Assembly (NCBI RefSeq): GCF_945859685.1
Contig: NC_079147.1
Location: forward strand, 185,363,174 to 185,427,173
DNA: 64,000 nt
Direction: 5' to 3'
Origin: Eupeodes corollae
Lineage: Eukaryota > Arthropoda > Insecta > Diptera > Syrphidae
Position numbers and translations under genes: made by a program. This document shows positions 46,186 to 56,010 of the stretch, piece after piece; position 1 is the first letter of the stretch, and each line of letters begins with the position of its first letter. The notes beneath the pieces were generated by a model that was given only the letters and a program-made list of their open reading frames with translations, was not told the origin of the DNA and made no database searches.

Positions 46186-47003
46186 TAGTGTTGGCCAGAG
46201 AGATGTTGTTCTTAAGAGATGATCGACAGTTATGGACTGTTATAGAGTTTGTAGAGACAGAGTTCAGAGATTTGATAGCGGCCTGACTATCTGAGAAAAT
46301 ACGGATATTAGATTTTGATATCACGTTTTCTTTAAGCCAGGACAAGTCTTCTTTTATCGCCAATAATTCCGCCTGAAACACGCTACATTGATTGGGAAGA
46401 ACTTAATTTCAGTCGTTCAGAATACACACCTCCATCAACCCTTACTTTTGTTTTTTGACCCATCTGTGTAAAAATGGATTGACTCATCCTCCAAGAATAT
46501 CCTATAAGAATTACTGAGTGGCCAATGTTGATGTAAGTCCACTGTGGCGAAGCTTTGAATAGCAGAGCTTACAGCTATTTGTTTGCTAAATATGTCAAGA
46601 GGTGTTAGGTAGAGAAAGGTGTCCAGTGCAGCAGATGGGGTCGTGCGAAGCGATCCGCTTATACATAGGCAAGCTGAACGTTGGATTTTATTTAATTTCC
46701 AGCGGTTTAAAGCTTTCTCTAAATCAATCCACCATACTGCCACACCGTACTTTTAAATCGGTCTGATTACCGATGTGTATAGCCAATGCGTGATTCTGGG
46801 TTGTAAGCCCTATTTATTTATAATAGTTTTCTTGCAAGAAAAAAGAGCTTCAGTAGCTTTTTTGACTATTTCCTGTACATTATGTTTCCGATTTAGTTTT
46901 GTATCTAAAACAAGACCCAAGTATTTAGCATCTTCTGAGAGTTTTAATTTTATTCTTTTAATATACGGAGGGTTGACAAATTGGTTTTGTGTGGGCTAAC
47001 ACC
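46186..47003 (-). pseudogene. R1/LOA-group LINE: RT thumb and RNase H remnant
   Basis: Minus-strand continuation of the LINE at 51796-54262, cut by the young Gypsy element. From high to low coordinates it reads the post-palm region (YLGLVLDTKLNRKHN), YGVAVWW, LNKIQRSACLCISGSLRTTP followed by SAALDTFLYLTPLDI, a TDGSKN start of RNase H (about 46445), and IRIFSDSQAAIKSLNS. A post-RT RNase H is typical of the R1/LOA/I groups. The reading ends at about 46186, where it runs into Gypsy sequence. Stops at about 46830 and 46755 and frame changes show decay. Confidence 0.75.
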
Positions 47004-47301
47004 TTTAGGAGCGTGTCGACTAAATTAAATTAAAAACGCGACTCAATGTATTAAAAAATATATGTATGTATTTAAGTATTATTTATAAAGTAATCGATTT
47101 AATTATTTATTTGATTGAAACATGAACGACGTTATCTGGCTGAAGGCAAATCGACGAATGATGATGATGAAGCAAAAGTAAAAATGGGTAGATGAATTTG
47201 TAACGCACTCTTGCGGCCGATCCGAAATGCTCGATAATATTTCTTTGATATTCAAATTTGAATATTTGAAACAACGGGCGTTGGGTATATAGACTCCTAC
47301 A
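47004..47301 (-). repeat. 3' LTR of the CsRn1-type element
   Basis: 298 bp, same as 51494-51791. Read on the minus strand it begins TGTAGGAGTC and ends CGCTCCTAAA, so the ends form a short inverted TAGGAG/CTCCTA. Promoter and poly-A signals cannot be placed with certainty. Confidence 0.95.
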
Positions 47302-47304
47302 ACA

Positions 47305-47314
47305 CTCCCCTTCC
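47305..47314 (-). promoter_or_regulatory. Polypurine tract
   Basis: GGAAGGGGAG on the minus strand, three bases before the 3' LTR. It is in the normal place for the plus-strand DNA primer of reverse transcription. Confidence 0.8.
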
Positions 47315-47341
47315 AGTGACTTTGTTACGATGGGATTGAAG

Positions 47342-50300
47342 TTAGTTCCTATTTATCCCAAGTCTGTCTGGAATTCGAACTGATCTACCTGATCTAGTTT
47401 TTCGGATGATGATGTCATCAGCTGTTTCTGGAGAGACTGGTAGAGATGTTGGTTTTTTTGAGCTGGGATTATGATTGTCTGAAAGTAGAAAAGCCGGTTT
47501 TAAACGATCGATTGAAACTGTTACCTCTTTTCCTCGAATCTTAACAACAAAAAATTTATTTGATCTTTTAACGACGGGGAATGGACCTTCATATGGTTGT
47601 TGTAGTCCGATTCTAACTGCATCTCTTCTGATGAAAACGTGGGATGATGTAGATAGTTCTTTGAACACAAAGATTTTTCTGGATCCGTGACGGGATGCTG
47701 AAACTGGTGTTAGATGTTCAAAATGAAGTCGAAGTTGGTTGATGAAGGTTGCCGGGTCACTGACGCTATCTTTTCGTGGTGACAAAAATTCACCGGGGAT
47801 TCTGATGGATTCTCCATACAACATTTCGGCTACTGTAGCTTGTAAGTCTTCTTTGTATGCTGTCCTCAGCCCAAGGAGTACAACAGGAAGTTCATCGGCC
47901 CATGCTGGGGATTCATGGCACTCAATAGCGGCTTTCAATTGGCGATGGAACCTTTCAACCATGCCATTAGCGGCAGGGTGGTAAGCAGTTGTCGTCAGAT
48001 GATTGATGCCAAACAATTTTGTCAAAGCCTGAAATAGATCAGACAAAAATTGTCTGCCACGGTCAGATGTAACCTTGAGTGGTACTCCAAAACGGGATAT
48101 CCAATTAGCGAAGAGTGTTCTTGCAAGTGTCTCAGCAGTGGAATCTTCTAAAGGGTAAGCTTCAGGCCAGCGCGAGTACCTATCGACAACCGTAAGGCAA
48201 AATCTGAATCCTCGTGAATATGGCAGTGGTCCAACGAAGTCGACATGTATATGCTCAAACCTCGACGATGGTTGTTCAAAGTTTCCAACAGGGGATGACG
48301 TATGACGAGTTATCTTTGATCGTTGGCACGGAATGCATGACTTTGCCCATGCTCTGCAGTCTTTTCGGATTGAAGGCCAGACGAATTTTGATGAAACCAA
48401 TTTAACTGAAGCGTTTGTTCCAGGATGACTCAAGCTGTGCAGTGATTCAAATACTTGATGGCGAAAAGGTTTTGTTACAAACGGTCTAGCAACACCTTTT
48501 GACACATCACAAAATATTTGCAATTGAGAGTTAGGAAGCGGAACTTTTACAACCTGTAATGCAGAAGCAGATTTAATAATGTTTTTAAGTTCTCTATCAC
48601 CTGTTTGAGACATTGCGAGTTCTTCAAAGTTCACTGACTTGCTGATGCCTTCAACTCTTGACAACGTATCTGCTACTATATTTTCCGTTCCAGCGATGTG
48701 TTGGATGTCAGTTGAAAATTGACCAATGAGATCAAGACATCTAAACTGTCGAGGTGATGCCTTTTCGGGCTTTTGCTTAAAGGCAAACACCAACGGTTTA
48801 TGATCCGTGAAAATGGTAAAATTTCTAGCTTCCAACATAAACTTGAAGTACTTTACGGCTGAGTAGATCGCTAAAAGTTCCCTGTCATACGTGCTGTATT
48901 TACGTTGAGAGTTGTTGAAACTCTTTGCAAAATATGACAGTGGCTGCCAACCGATTGGGGTTTTCTGTTGTAGGACTGCACCCATGGCACAGTCTGATGC
49001 ATCAGTGAAAAGTCCCCATTCGAGTGTCGGATCAGGATGTGCAAGCAAGGCAGCTTTAATAAGTCCCTCTTTACAAGCAGCAAAAGCTTGCAAAAGTGGT
49101 TTTGTCCAAGTGATGGATTTGTTGCCTTTGATGTCCGGTCCCTTTAAGCACTCGTTCAGTGGAGCTTGAAGGCTGGCTGCGTTTTTGACGAAGCGCCTAT
49201 AGAAGTTGATAGAACCCAGAAATCTTCTAAGCTGCTTAACTGTCGTTGGTGGCTTACAATCAATAATTGCCTGGATTCGTTCTTCGGGCGGTCGTATGCC
49301 ATCGCTTGATATCAAATAACCTAAAAATGTTATTTTAGACTTACCAAACTCGCATTTAGCAACATTAATGACAACGCCAAATTTGTTGAGTCTTTCGAAA
49401 AGAGTTTGAAGATGGTGAAAATGTTGCTCTTCGTCATCCGATGCCACCAAAATATCGTCCACGTATGGAAAGCAAAAGTCGAGACCATTTGTGACTTCGT
49501 CGATGAACCTCTGAAAGGTCTGGGCGGCATTTCGGAGGCCAAACGTCATGAACGCAAACTCAAACAGTCCAAATGGTGTAACTATGGCCGTTTTCTTGAT
49601 GTCTTTTGGTGCGATCGGAATCTGATTGAACGCTCTTACCAAATCAATCTTGGAAAATATTTTCTTCCCTGAGAGATTAGCTGAACAATCCTGAAGATTT
49701 CTTGGAGGATAGTTGTCTGGAATCGTGCGGTCGTTTAAAGAGCGGTAATCTCCACACGGACGCCAATCACCTGACTTTTTGGCAACGAGATGAAGTGGTG
49801 ATGACCAGCAGCTTTCGGAACGGCGAGCTATTCCCATTTTCAGCATTGTCTCGAACTCACTTTTTGCAATTTTCATCTTGTCAGGTGCTAAACGTCGTGA
49901 TTTGCAGCTAACTGGAGGGCCTGCTTTCGTATTGATGTGATGAACGGTGGAGTGTCGGATTTCTTTGAAGCTTCCATCTGGTCGAGTCAAACTGGGATAC
50001 TTTTTAAGCAGCTCGATGTACTTTGAAGTTCCGGAAACTGATTTCACATGTGATGACATCTCAAATGCGTGGCAACCCAGTGCGGAAAGTCCAGTAATTC
50101 CGTCTAGCAATCTGCTGTGTGATACGTCCACAAGAAGTTGATAGAAAGCTAGAAAGTCCGCACCGATAATAGGTTTGCTGACTTCTGCTACCACAAAACG
50201 CCATGTAAAATCTCGACGGAGGCCTAAGTTCATCTGCAAGGTGCGAAAACCGTAGGTTGGAATCGGGGTTCCGTTTGCAGCGAAAAGAGTATAGTCGGAT

Positions 50301-50443
50301 GGTTTTGACTTTTGACGTGAACCGGTATGTGGAAACACCGAAACGTCCGAGCCCGTATCTACCAAAAATTGCAATTTTGACGTTTTGTCCGTGATGAAAA
50401 GACGGCTGGAAGTTTGGCTGTCATTCACCGTCATCAATGACAT
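47342..50443 (-). CDS. pol: Pol polyprotein of the CsRn1-type element
   Basis: Intact 1,033-codon frame counted from the ATG at 50443; translation probably enters by -1 frameshift from gag. Domains in order are: aspartic protease with FLVDTGSDVSVFP (Asp29); reverse transcriptase with KIDLVRAFNQI (Asp267) and YVDD (327-330); RNase H with FTDASD (Asp481), YDRELLAI (Glu522) and FTDHKP (Asp547); integrase with the zinc site His669/His673/Cys703/Cys706 and the catalytic triad Asp735, Asp794, Glu830 (D-x58-D-x35-E); then a GPF module (YEGPFPVV, about 951-958). All key residues are present and no stop interrupts it. The end lies 40 bp from the 3' LTR. No env or chromodomain is seen. Confidence 0.96.
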   Translation of the reverse strand: MSLMTVNDSQTSSRLFITDKTSKLQFLVDTGSDVSVFPHTGSRQKSKPSDYTLFAANGTPIPTYGFRTLQMNLGLRRDFTWRFVVAEVSKPIIGADFLAFYQLLVDVSHSRLLDGITGLSALGCHAFEMSSHVKSVSGTSKYIELLKKYPSLTRPDGSFKEIRHSTVHHINTKAGPPVSCKSRRLAPDKMKIAKSEFETMLKMGIARRSESCWSSPLHLVAKKSGDWRPCGDYRSLNDRTIPDNYPPRNLQDCSANLSGKKIFSKIDLVRAFNQIPIAPKDIKKTAIVTPFGLFEFAFMTFGLRNAAQTFQRFIDEVTNGLDFCFPYVDDILVASDDEEQHFHHLQTLFERLNKFGVVINVAKCEFGKSKITFLGYLISSDGIRPPEERIQAIIDCKPPTTVKQLRRFLGSINFYRRFVKNAASLQAPLNECLKGPDIKGNKSITWTKPLLQAFAACKEGLIKAALLAHPDPTLEWGLFTDASDCAMGAVLQQKTPIGWQPLSYFAKSFNNSQRKYSTYDRELLAIYSAVKYFKFMLEARNFTIFTDHKPLVFAFKQKPEKASPRQFRCLDLIGQFSTDIQHIAGTENIVADTLSRVEGISKSVNFEELAMSQTGDRELKNIIKSASALQVVKVPLPNSQLQIFCDVSKGVARPFVTKPFRHQVFESLHSLSHPGTNASVKLVSSKFVWPSIRKDCRAWAKSCIPCQRSKITRHTSSPVGNFEQPSSRFEHIHVDFVGPLPYSRGFRFCLTVVDRYSRWPEAYPLEDSTAETLARTLFANWISRFGVPLKVTSDRGRQFLSDLFQALTKLFGINHLTTTAYHPAANGMVERFHRQLKAAIECHESPAWADELPVVLLGLRTAYKEDLQATVAEMLYGESIRIPGEFLSPRKDSVSDPATFINQLRLHFEHLTPVSASRHGSRKIFVFKELSTSSHVFIRRDAVRIGLQQPYEGPFPVVKRSNKFFVVKIRGKEVTVSIDRLKPAFLLSDNHNPSSKKPTSLPVSPETADDIIIRKTRSGRSVRIPDRLGINRN

Positions 50444-50458
50444 CCGTTTTCGTTTCCC
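50419..50458 (-). promoter_or_regulatory. Predicted -1 ribosomal frameshift signal
   Basis: On the minus strand the heptamer GGGAAAC (50458-50452) is set in the gag frame exactly as G GGA AAC. A 9-nt spacer follows, then a stem TGTCATT / AATGACA (50442-50436 with 50425-50419, loop of 10 nt). After an A-C mismatch-free spacer, two more G-C pairs can extend it past one A/G mismatch. A -1 slip enters the pol frame with no stop before the pol ATG. The gag stop TGA (50436-50434) lies at the stem/loop border. The alternative is reinitiation at the overlapping ATGTCATTGA. Confidence 0.8.
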
Positions 50459-51396
50459 GCTTGCTGGTTGAAATCACATGGTGGGCGGCAATTTCTTGCT
50501 TTAGATCCCCAGTTACGATGGAAATAGCAAAAACGAGTTTGATTGTTGTTTTTCTTCTCGTTCGAAGTTGGTGTTGGATATCTGTTTTGCCTAGCACGAG
50601 AGCGTGATCTCGATCTTGCCAGCCTGCGATTTTGGTCTCCTCGGTTCGTGTACATGGCTTCAACTTGCTTAGCCAGTTGTTCCACTTTCTCTGAGAGACT
50701 CAAAAATGAAGGATTTGGGTGGCTAGATGTGCTGGCAACTTGTTGCTGTGGAATGACGTCGTTGATTCTGTCAGCGATGAGACCAAGGTTATCAAGATTT
50801 GTTGGATTTTCAGCTGTACCAGGAGGATGTGCAGCAAGTATAGATTGTGTTTGGACAGGCAATCTATCAATCCAAATTGCCTTTAAAGCATCGTCAGTCA
50901 TTGTACCGCCAGCTAAATCCTTCAATCGTCGAAGAAACTGAGACGGTTTCCTGTCACCTAGCTGTTCTCGATCTAGCATTTGCCTAATCTGTGTGTCTCT
51001 AGATGGGGCCAAACGAGAAATAAGTTCTTCTTTTAATCGAACATATGCATTACCTTGTGGTGGATTGATGATGACGTCTTGTACTTCTGTGGCTGTGGTC
51101 TGATCCAGATGAGCAATGACGAGGTTAAACTTTCTGGCATCAGATCGCAAATTCACCAATGTAAACTGTGCTTCGAGTTGAGCGAACCAGAGCTTCACAT
51201 TTTCTCGCCAAAAAGGTGGTGGTCGCACTTGAGCATGGCTAGATTCAACCTCCGTACCTCTCGCTGCTTGTGCCAGTGCCTGCTGGGAAAGTACTTGTTG
51301 CTGGAGATCTTGCAATTGCGCTTCCAATGCTTCCATTGAATTGTCTGTCGGAGCATCAGCTTTAGCGTTCACAGGTTGGTCGTTGGTTCCAGGCAT
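50434..51396 (-). CDS. gag: Gag protein of the CsRn1-type element
   Basis: Intact 320-codon frame from the ATG at 51396, the first ATG after the primer site. The N-terminal third is Gln-rich (QLQDLQQQVLSQQALAQAA). The capsid-like part contains PPFWRENVKLWFAQLEAQF and LDREQLGDRKPSQFLRRLKD, well-known text of this Gag family. A basic Arg/Ser stretch (RRLARSRSRSRARQ) precedes the finger at residues 290-307. There Cys290, His293, Cys303 and Cys307 form C-x2-H-x9-C-x3-C in place of the usual CCHC knuckle. It overlaps pol by 10 bases in the -1 frame. It should form the particle that packages the RNA. Confidence 0.96.
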   Translation of the reverse strand: MPGTNDQPVNAKADAPTDNSMEALEAQLQDLQQQVLSQQALAQAARGTEVESSHAQVRPPPFWRENVKLWFAQLEAQFTLVNLRSDARKFNLVIAHLDQTTATEVQDVIINPPQGNAYVRLKEELISRLAPSRDTQIRQMLDREQLGDRKPSQFLRRLKDLAGGTMTDDALKAIWIDRLPVQTQSILAAHPPGTAENPTNLDNLGLIADRINDVIPQQQVASTSSHPNPSFLSLSEKVEQLAKQVEAMYTNRGDQNRRLARSRSRSRARQNRYPTPTSNEKKNNNQTRFCYFHRNWGSKARNCRPPCDFNQQAGNENGCH

Positions 51397-51478
51397 TTTC
51401 TTTGTTCACCGTGACAAAAAAAAATCGCAACACAATATACATACGTATATATTTATTGAATTTATTAGTTGGCGTACG

Positions 51479-51492
51479 CGTCGGGGTCACCA
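51479..51492 (-). promoter_or_regulatory. Primer-binding site (tRNA-Trp type)
   Basis: TGGTGACCCCGACG on the minus strand starts one base after the 5' LTR. It is complementary to the 3' end of eukaryotic tRNA-Trp (…CGTCGGGGTCACCA) over 14 bases, from memory of that tRNA. This primer choice is a trait of the CsRn1 clade. Confidence 0.85.
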
Positions 51493-51493
51493 A

Positions 51494-51791
51494 TTTAGGA
51501 GCGTGTCGACTAAATTAAATTAAAAACGCGACTCAATGTATTAAAAAATATATGTATGTATTTAAGTATTATTTATAAAGTAATCGATTTAATTATTTAT
51601 TTGATTGAAACATGAACGACGTTATCTGGCTGAAGGCAAATCGACGAATGATGATGATGAAGCAAAAGTAAAAATGGGTAGATGAATTTGTAACGCACTC
51701 TTGCGGCCGATCCGAAATGCTCGATAATATTTCTTTGATATTCAAATTTGAATATTTGAAACAACGGGCGTTGGGTATATAGACTCCTACA
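51494..51791 (-). repeat. 5' LTR of the CsRn1-type element
   Basis: 298 bp, base-for-base equal to 47004-47301 when compared by eye. It must carry the promoter for the minus-strand transcript; a TATATAC-like string lies close to its outer end. Confidence 0.95.
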
Positions 51792-51795
51792 CACC

Positions 51796-54262
51796 CAGTC
51801 CACACCGATCAGCCCAAAAAATTAGTCTGTCCAAGGCGTTTTGTAAGAGTTATTTCAAGGTGTTAAGATGCTTTCCTGACACTCCTATAGCATCGTAGTC
51901 CGCATAGGCTATCACTCTGAAGCCCTCCGCCTCCAGACCAATTAGGATTTCATTCACCACTAGGTTCCAGAGGAGAGGGGATAGAACACCAAATTGGGGT
52001 GTCCCTCTACTTTTGAATCGTCTGCCAGAAAGGTTGCCCAATTTTGAGTTGATTTTTCTGCTAGTCAACATTGAATGAATCAACTCCCGAAGCGAACTCT
52101 CTACATTTAGAGATGTTAGTGTTTGTTAAAGGCACCTTCGATGTCAAGAAAAGCAACTATAGTGAACTCTTTATGATGGAGGGAATTATGCGTATTAAAG
52201 TGTGTGACGCTGTTTCAACCGATTCCATCTTTACAATAGGCATGTTGAGACGACTTGTTTCAATACTTCAATCTTTCCAAGTTCTTAAGAAGGAATGATG
52301 ATAGACTTATATGTCGTAGATCTTTAGGATTGACTTGCAAGCATTTACCCGCCTTAGGTATAAAAACAACTTGAACCTCTCTCCATGCCGAGGGAACATG
52401 GACCAAGTAAAGACAGCTTGTAAAAATTGCTTCAAGGATTGGTGCAATCATGTCAAAAGTCTTTTGTAGCTCGGCTGGTATTATTCCATCTGGTCCTGCA
52501 GATTTAAAAGGTTTGAAGCTGTTGGGAGCCCATTGAAGCTAGTCCCTTGTGATCAGACTTTGTGGATTTGTTGTAATGAAACTTGAACGTATTTAATTGT
52601 TACAAGTTTCGGTAATTTCGGTAAGAGAACTATCAGTGTCCTTTAGTAGCGATTAATTACTTGAATTTGTCCAGGAGCCGTCTACATTTTTCAAGCAGCT
52701 TGGCATCGCTGGATTGGTTGAAAGAACTTTCCGTAACCTGGAGGCTTCAGAAGTTTCTTCTATCGTGCCATAGAAGGATCGCCATGAAGATCGCTTAGAT
52801 TTCCTTAGTTCCTCCTTGTAAATTCTTAGCGATTCTTTGTAAGAATCGCAGGAAGAGTCTAGTCTTGCGGCTTTGGCTCGGTTGAAGAGTTCCCTGCATT
52901 CTCTTTTGAGCGAGTCAAGGTGTGAGGCCCACCACTGTGGTTTCCTCTTCCCTCTTATGAGTATAAGCCGACAAGCAATTTCCAGCTAGGTAAGGTCATT
53001 GACTTTGTTGTCAAGTTCGTTAGTATTAGAGGAAGGACAAGATAGCCCAGGTTTAAGTAAACTTTGTAATGAGTTCCTGTATGAAGCCCAGTCAGTTTTC
53101 CGATAGTTTCGAAAAGTCAATGGACTAGGGTTTTCATCCACATTGATATTGAACTGGATGTATCTATATGATCAGAGAATTAGCATTCTTTGGATTCTTT
53201 CCAGTCCAAGATCATATAGTGTATAATATCGGAGACAACGGTTATGTCTAGAACTTCTTGTCGTGTTTTAGTGATGAAGGTTGGTTCATTTCCAACATTA
53301 CTTACTAAGAGCGATGAGCGTTAACATCGCTCCCAATAATTAGGCGGATATTTTACCGTTCCACGTCAGCGATGATTCTCTCATGGGTTTTTGCAGGGAG
53401 AGGGCCAAGGTGGCCATGGCCAAGATACGCCGATACTAGCCAAAAACTTCATTTGGTTGTTTCCAGCCTAGCTCCGGTGGTATCTTTATCACTAATATTA
53501 TGGAGAAAAAATACATGCTACGTTTCACTGGTATGAAAGATCTAGCTTCACCTTTATCTGTCACACACAGTGTGTAGTACCCAGGAGTCCTGAGTCCTCA
53601 AACAACGGATCTTACAAGAAGTGAGGCCGAGGCCTTTATGGAGTGTTGGAGATTAATCTGTACTAACTGCAGCATTTTGGCAGATCAACCTCCAAAAGAG
53701 TTTTGTTTTGATCCTCTGAGTCTGAGGATGAACCCAAGAGTTCTTTCTCGCTCAAAAGAATAATGTAAAGGTCGTCGTCAGTCTCCATTTAAGAGGGACT
53801 GTTTAAGAAATTTTAAGAGGGTAGGAGTCGTGATTGAAGAGGGAATGGGTGCATCGTCACCCTCTGTTGGGAGAGAAGACGACGTCCCAGGCCCATCAAC
53901 AGCGATTATGTATCGGCAGGGATAGATTACAAACCTTAATCATCTCGAGAATGTGTTCGCTACCAGGAGGTTCGATTGGAATATAAATGCGGGTTATAGG
54001 TCTGCTAGGAATGTCTTCAAGCTTGTATAAGTCACAAGAACTCTGATCGCCACAAACCATTAGTTTGACATGACCCTGATACCAACCCCCATCGCTTATG
54101 GAAGGAAGTGGTCCTGAAAGCTCTCTCAAAATGCTTAAAAAACCTCCCCGAGCTTAATCTTGACCAGCTGCCAACGATCAGCCGATATTTGGCCATTATC
54201 GTCGCTCCTGTCAATAACCGCAACCACGAATTTGCACTTCGTGACGTCACTGAAACTGGCTT
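51796..54262 (-). mobile_element. R1/LOA-group LINE, 5' part (ORF1 end, EN, RT)
   Basis: Minus-strand, interrupted by the Gypsy element and continued at 46186-47003. From the right are: an ORF1 C-terminal part (VAVIDRSDDNGQ, then GGWYQGHVKLMVCGDQSSCD and LEDIPSRPITRIYIPIEPPG, about 54240-53900); an endonuclease area (SDVNAHRSLLVSNVGN near 53300); the RT fingers (WREVQVVFIPKAGK and LRHISLSSFLLKNLERL, 52400-52260); and the palm (GTPQFGVLSPLLWNLVVNEI then VIAYADYDA, 52000-51890). The palm box reads YADY, so one catalytic Asp is lost. Numerous stops and shifts are present. Naming to LOA/Bilbo-like is by motif memory. Confidence 0.75.
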
Positions 54263-55960
54263 GCCACTAATTCCCACAAAGAACTGGAATCATAGTGTAA
54301 CTCCGTCTCTTTTAATGGATCATACATTGCCAAAACCGGGCCATTTATCGATTAGTTTTTCAATACGTTGAAAGCATCTTCATGAGCAGTGTTCATCAAA
54401 GAAACTACTCTTTGGCGAGGAGTCAATCTCTGTTAGAGGTTTTGTCAAGAAATAACTAAACATAACTAAAACAGTACGTAATTCTTTCAAATTGCGAGGC
54501 ACTATAGATTCTTAATGGCTTCAATATGGTCATCATTGGACGTATAACTTCTGAAGTAATCGAATAGCCGAGATAGTCAATTCGTTCAAAAGCGAACCTG
54601 CATTTAGAAAGTCCTAACATCAAACCCCTTTCAGCCATACGGCGCAAGAACCTTTTTAATAATGCTAGATGTTCATCGAGTGTTACTGTGGCTAAAACGA
54701 TATCATCAATATATGCAGAAATTTGTCGAGACGAAATAAAGTCAGCAAATATCTCACATATGTAACGCTGGAAAACAGTAGGGAGTATATTCATATTGTC
54801 CAAGAGGCGTGATGAATGAAGTATATTGGATTGAATCTTGTGCCATTGCTACGTGGAAAAATCCGTTCTTCAAATCTAGGTTGAAAAAATATTTTGTTCC
54901 CCCCAAATAGCCTAAACAGTCTTCTATTATCGGCAAGGGATAATTATCCCGAGCAGTAATCTTGTTTAAATATCTGAAATCGACACACAAACGAATTTCA
55001 CCCTACTTTTTCTTTACTAAAACTATGGCAGACGCATGCGGAGATTGACTTGGCCTGGTAATTTTATGTTTCAACAAATTATCTAATACTTTCTGTTCCT
55101 CTTCTTTCTCAAAATACGAAAGGCGTCTAGGCGTTGCCGAGAAGAATCAAAATTAAAAGCAACACTTACATAATTTACAGCATCAAGGAAATCCATATCA
55201 CTTGCAGCAGTAATCTCTTCTTTAACAGCATCGTCATCATCAACAGCAGCAACCAAACTGTGGTACAACAATTTCTCGGAGGGTTCGGGCAGTGTCGGTG
55301 GTCGTGACCAATCTTTCAACATTTGAAGCATGAACCTAGAGCTAGTGTTTCATACGGACATTTGGATTGTTAATGGCCTATAGTTTATATACTGCAATTA
55401 AAACAGCGAGTCTGCTCGGCATCTGAAGGCTTCTTTTTTGGACTGGCCTCGATAACATTCCTTGAAGGCACCGCCTGGGATCGGGAACGTCTTACAGCAT
55501 TTTCTTTAATGTGATTCATTATGCGGTCTGGATGCATCCCGACTGCAATCTTTAATTGGTCGATGGTAATGGTTCCACTCAAAAGCAAAGTGGCATCTTC
55601 ACGACTTCATGTTCTCTTAGTTGGCTATGTCTGGCCAGACCATTCATGATGAGAATATAATTACTTATATATCCTCAGAGCTTCTGTTCCACAAGCGCTT
55701 GCGTAATCGATTTATTACTTCGATATAACTGAACGCTTGGTCAAATTCTTTGCTTGAAACTGCTATCAGTTCCTTATAATCGCGCACTTCACTTTGGCTA
55801 GCACAAACCAATTTTGTTTTCAGTTGAAAGTGTGGCATTTACTAAAATGGATCGCTTAACTATCGCAAAAACTCACTAAATTGTTAAAACCTACTACAAG
55901 AATATTAATTCTGCCACAGCCACATGTGGTGCTTTAAAATTAGATTATGGTGTACACAAT
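54262..55960 (-). pseudogene. Old Gypsy element: gag, RT and start of RNase H
   Basis: Minus-strand. 55,860-55,385 is gag: KTKLVCASQSEVRDYKELIA, FDQAFSYIEVINRLRKRLW, TIDQLKIAVGMHPDRIMNHI, ending in RCFNC, the first half of a zinc knuckle. Then comes an acidic stretch (55331-55083), RT with MCVDFRYLNKITARDNYPLP, FFNLDLKNGFFHVAM (54990-54754), ISAYIDDIVLA (palm YIDD, about 54720) and CRFAFERIDYLGY, and finally the LHYDSS start of RNase H at about 54310. The protease is missing between gag and RT. It ends where the R1/LOA LINE starts and probably resumes at 46190, minus most of RNase H. Confidence 0.8.
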
Positions 55961-56010
55961 CGTCTAACTAAACTTCTCAAGCAGTTAGTGAAATTGTGAA
56001 GAAATTAGAT

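Larger units (their letters stand above)
44932..46190 (-). pseudogene. Old Gypsy element: integrase region and pol C-terminus
   Basis: Minus-strand remains of a Ty3/Gypsy pol. At about 46190-45980 is the pre-integrase HHCC-type region (FEMEDGLVFRVVENSRNLLF, VIRLIHEKSF). At about 45360-45300 comes ATPASAQEAIQKSQAYNQPYY. At 45147-44932 the post-integrase tail reads GDFVVARNIDVTPGVNKKI then PKYRGPYVIHDVLGNDRYVI and ends NCQITQRR with a TAG. The catalytic DDE core is missing, its place taken by a piggyBac-type MITE and filler, and a 172-bp palindrome splits the tail. Fused upstream in frame with an R1/LOA RNase H scrap. Confidence 0.78.
47004..51791 (-). mobile_element. Complete young Ty3/Gypsy element, CsRn1 type
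   Basis: A 4,788-bp LTR retrotransposon in minus orientation. It has two 298-bp LTRs with no difference found, a 4-bp duplication CACC (47000-47003 and 51792-51795), a primer-binding site fitting tRNA-Trp, intact gag and pol in overlapping frames, a polypurine tract and no env. The Gag finger of the CHCC form together with a tRNA-Trp primer site is known for the CsRn1 clade of Gypsy elements. Everything needed for activity seems present. It is inserted in an R1/LOA-group LINE. Identical LTRs mean a very recent insertion. Confidence 0.95.

Noticed and set aside
47004..51791. Errantivirus-like element with env
   Set aside because: Only 40 bp separate pol from the 3' LTR, so there is no room for env, and the CHCC finger and tRNA-Trp site point to another clade.
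52071..52298. Plus-strand 75-codon frame
   Set aside because: Antisense shadow of the R1/LOA reverse transcriptase remnant.
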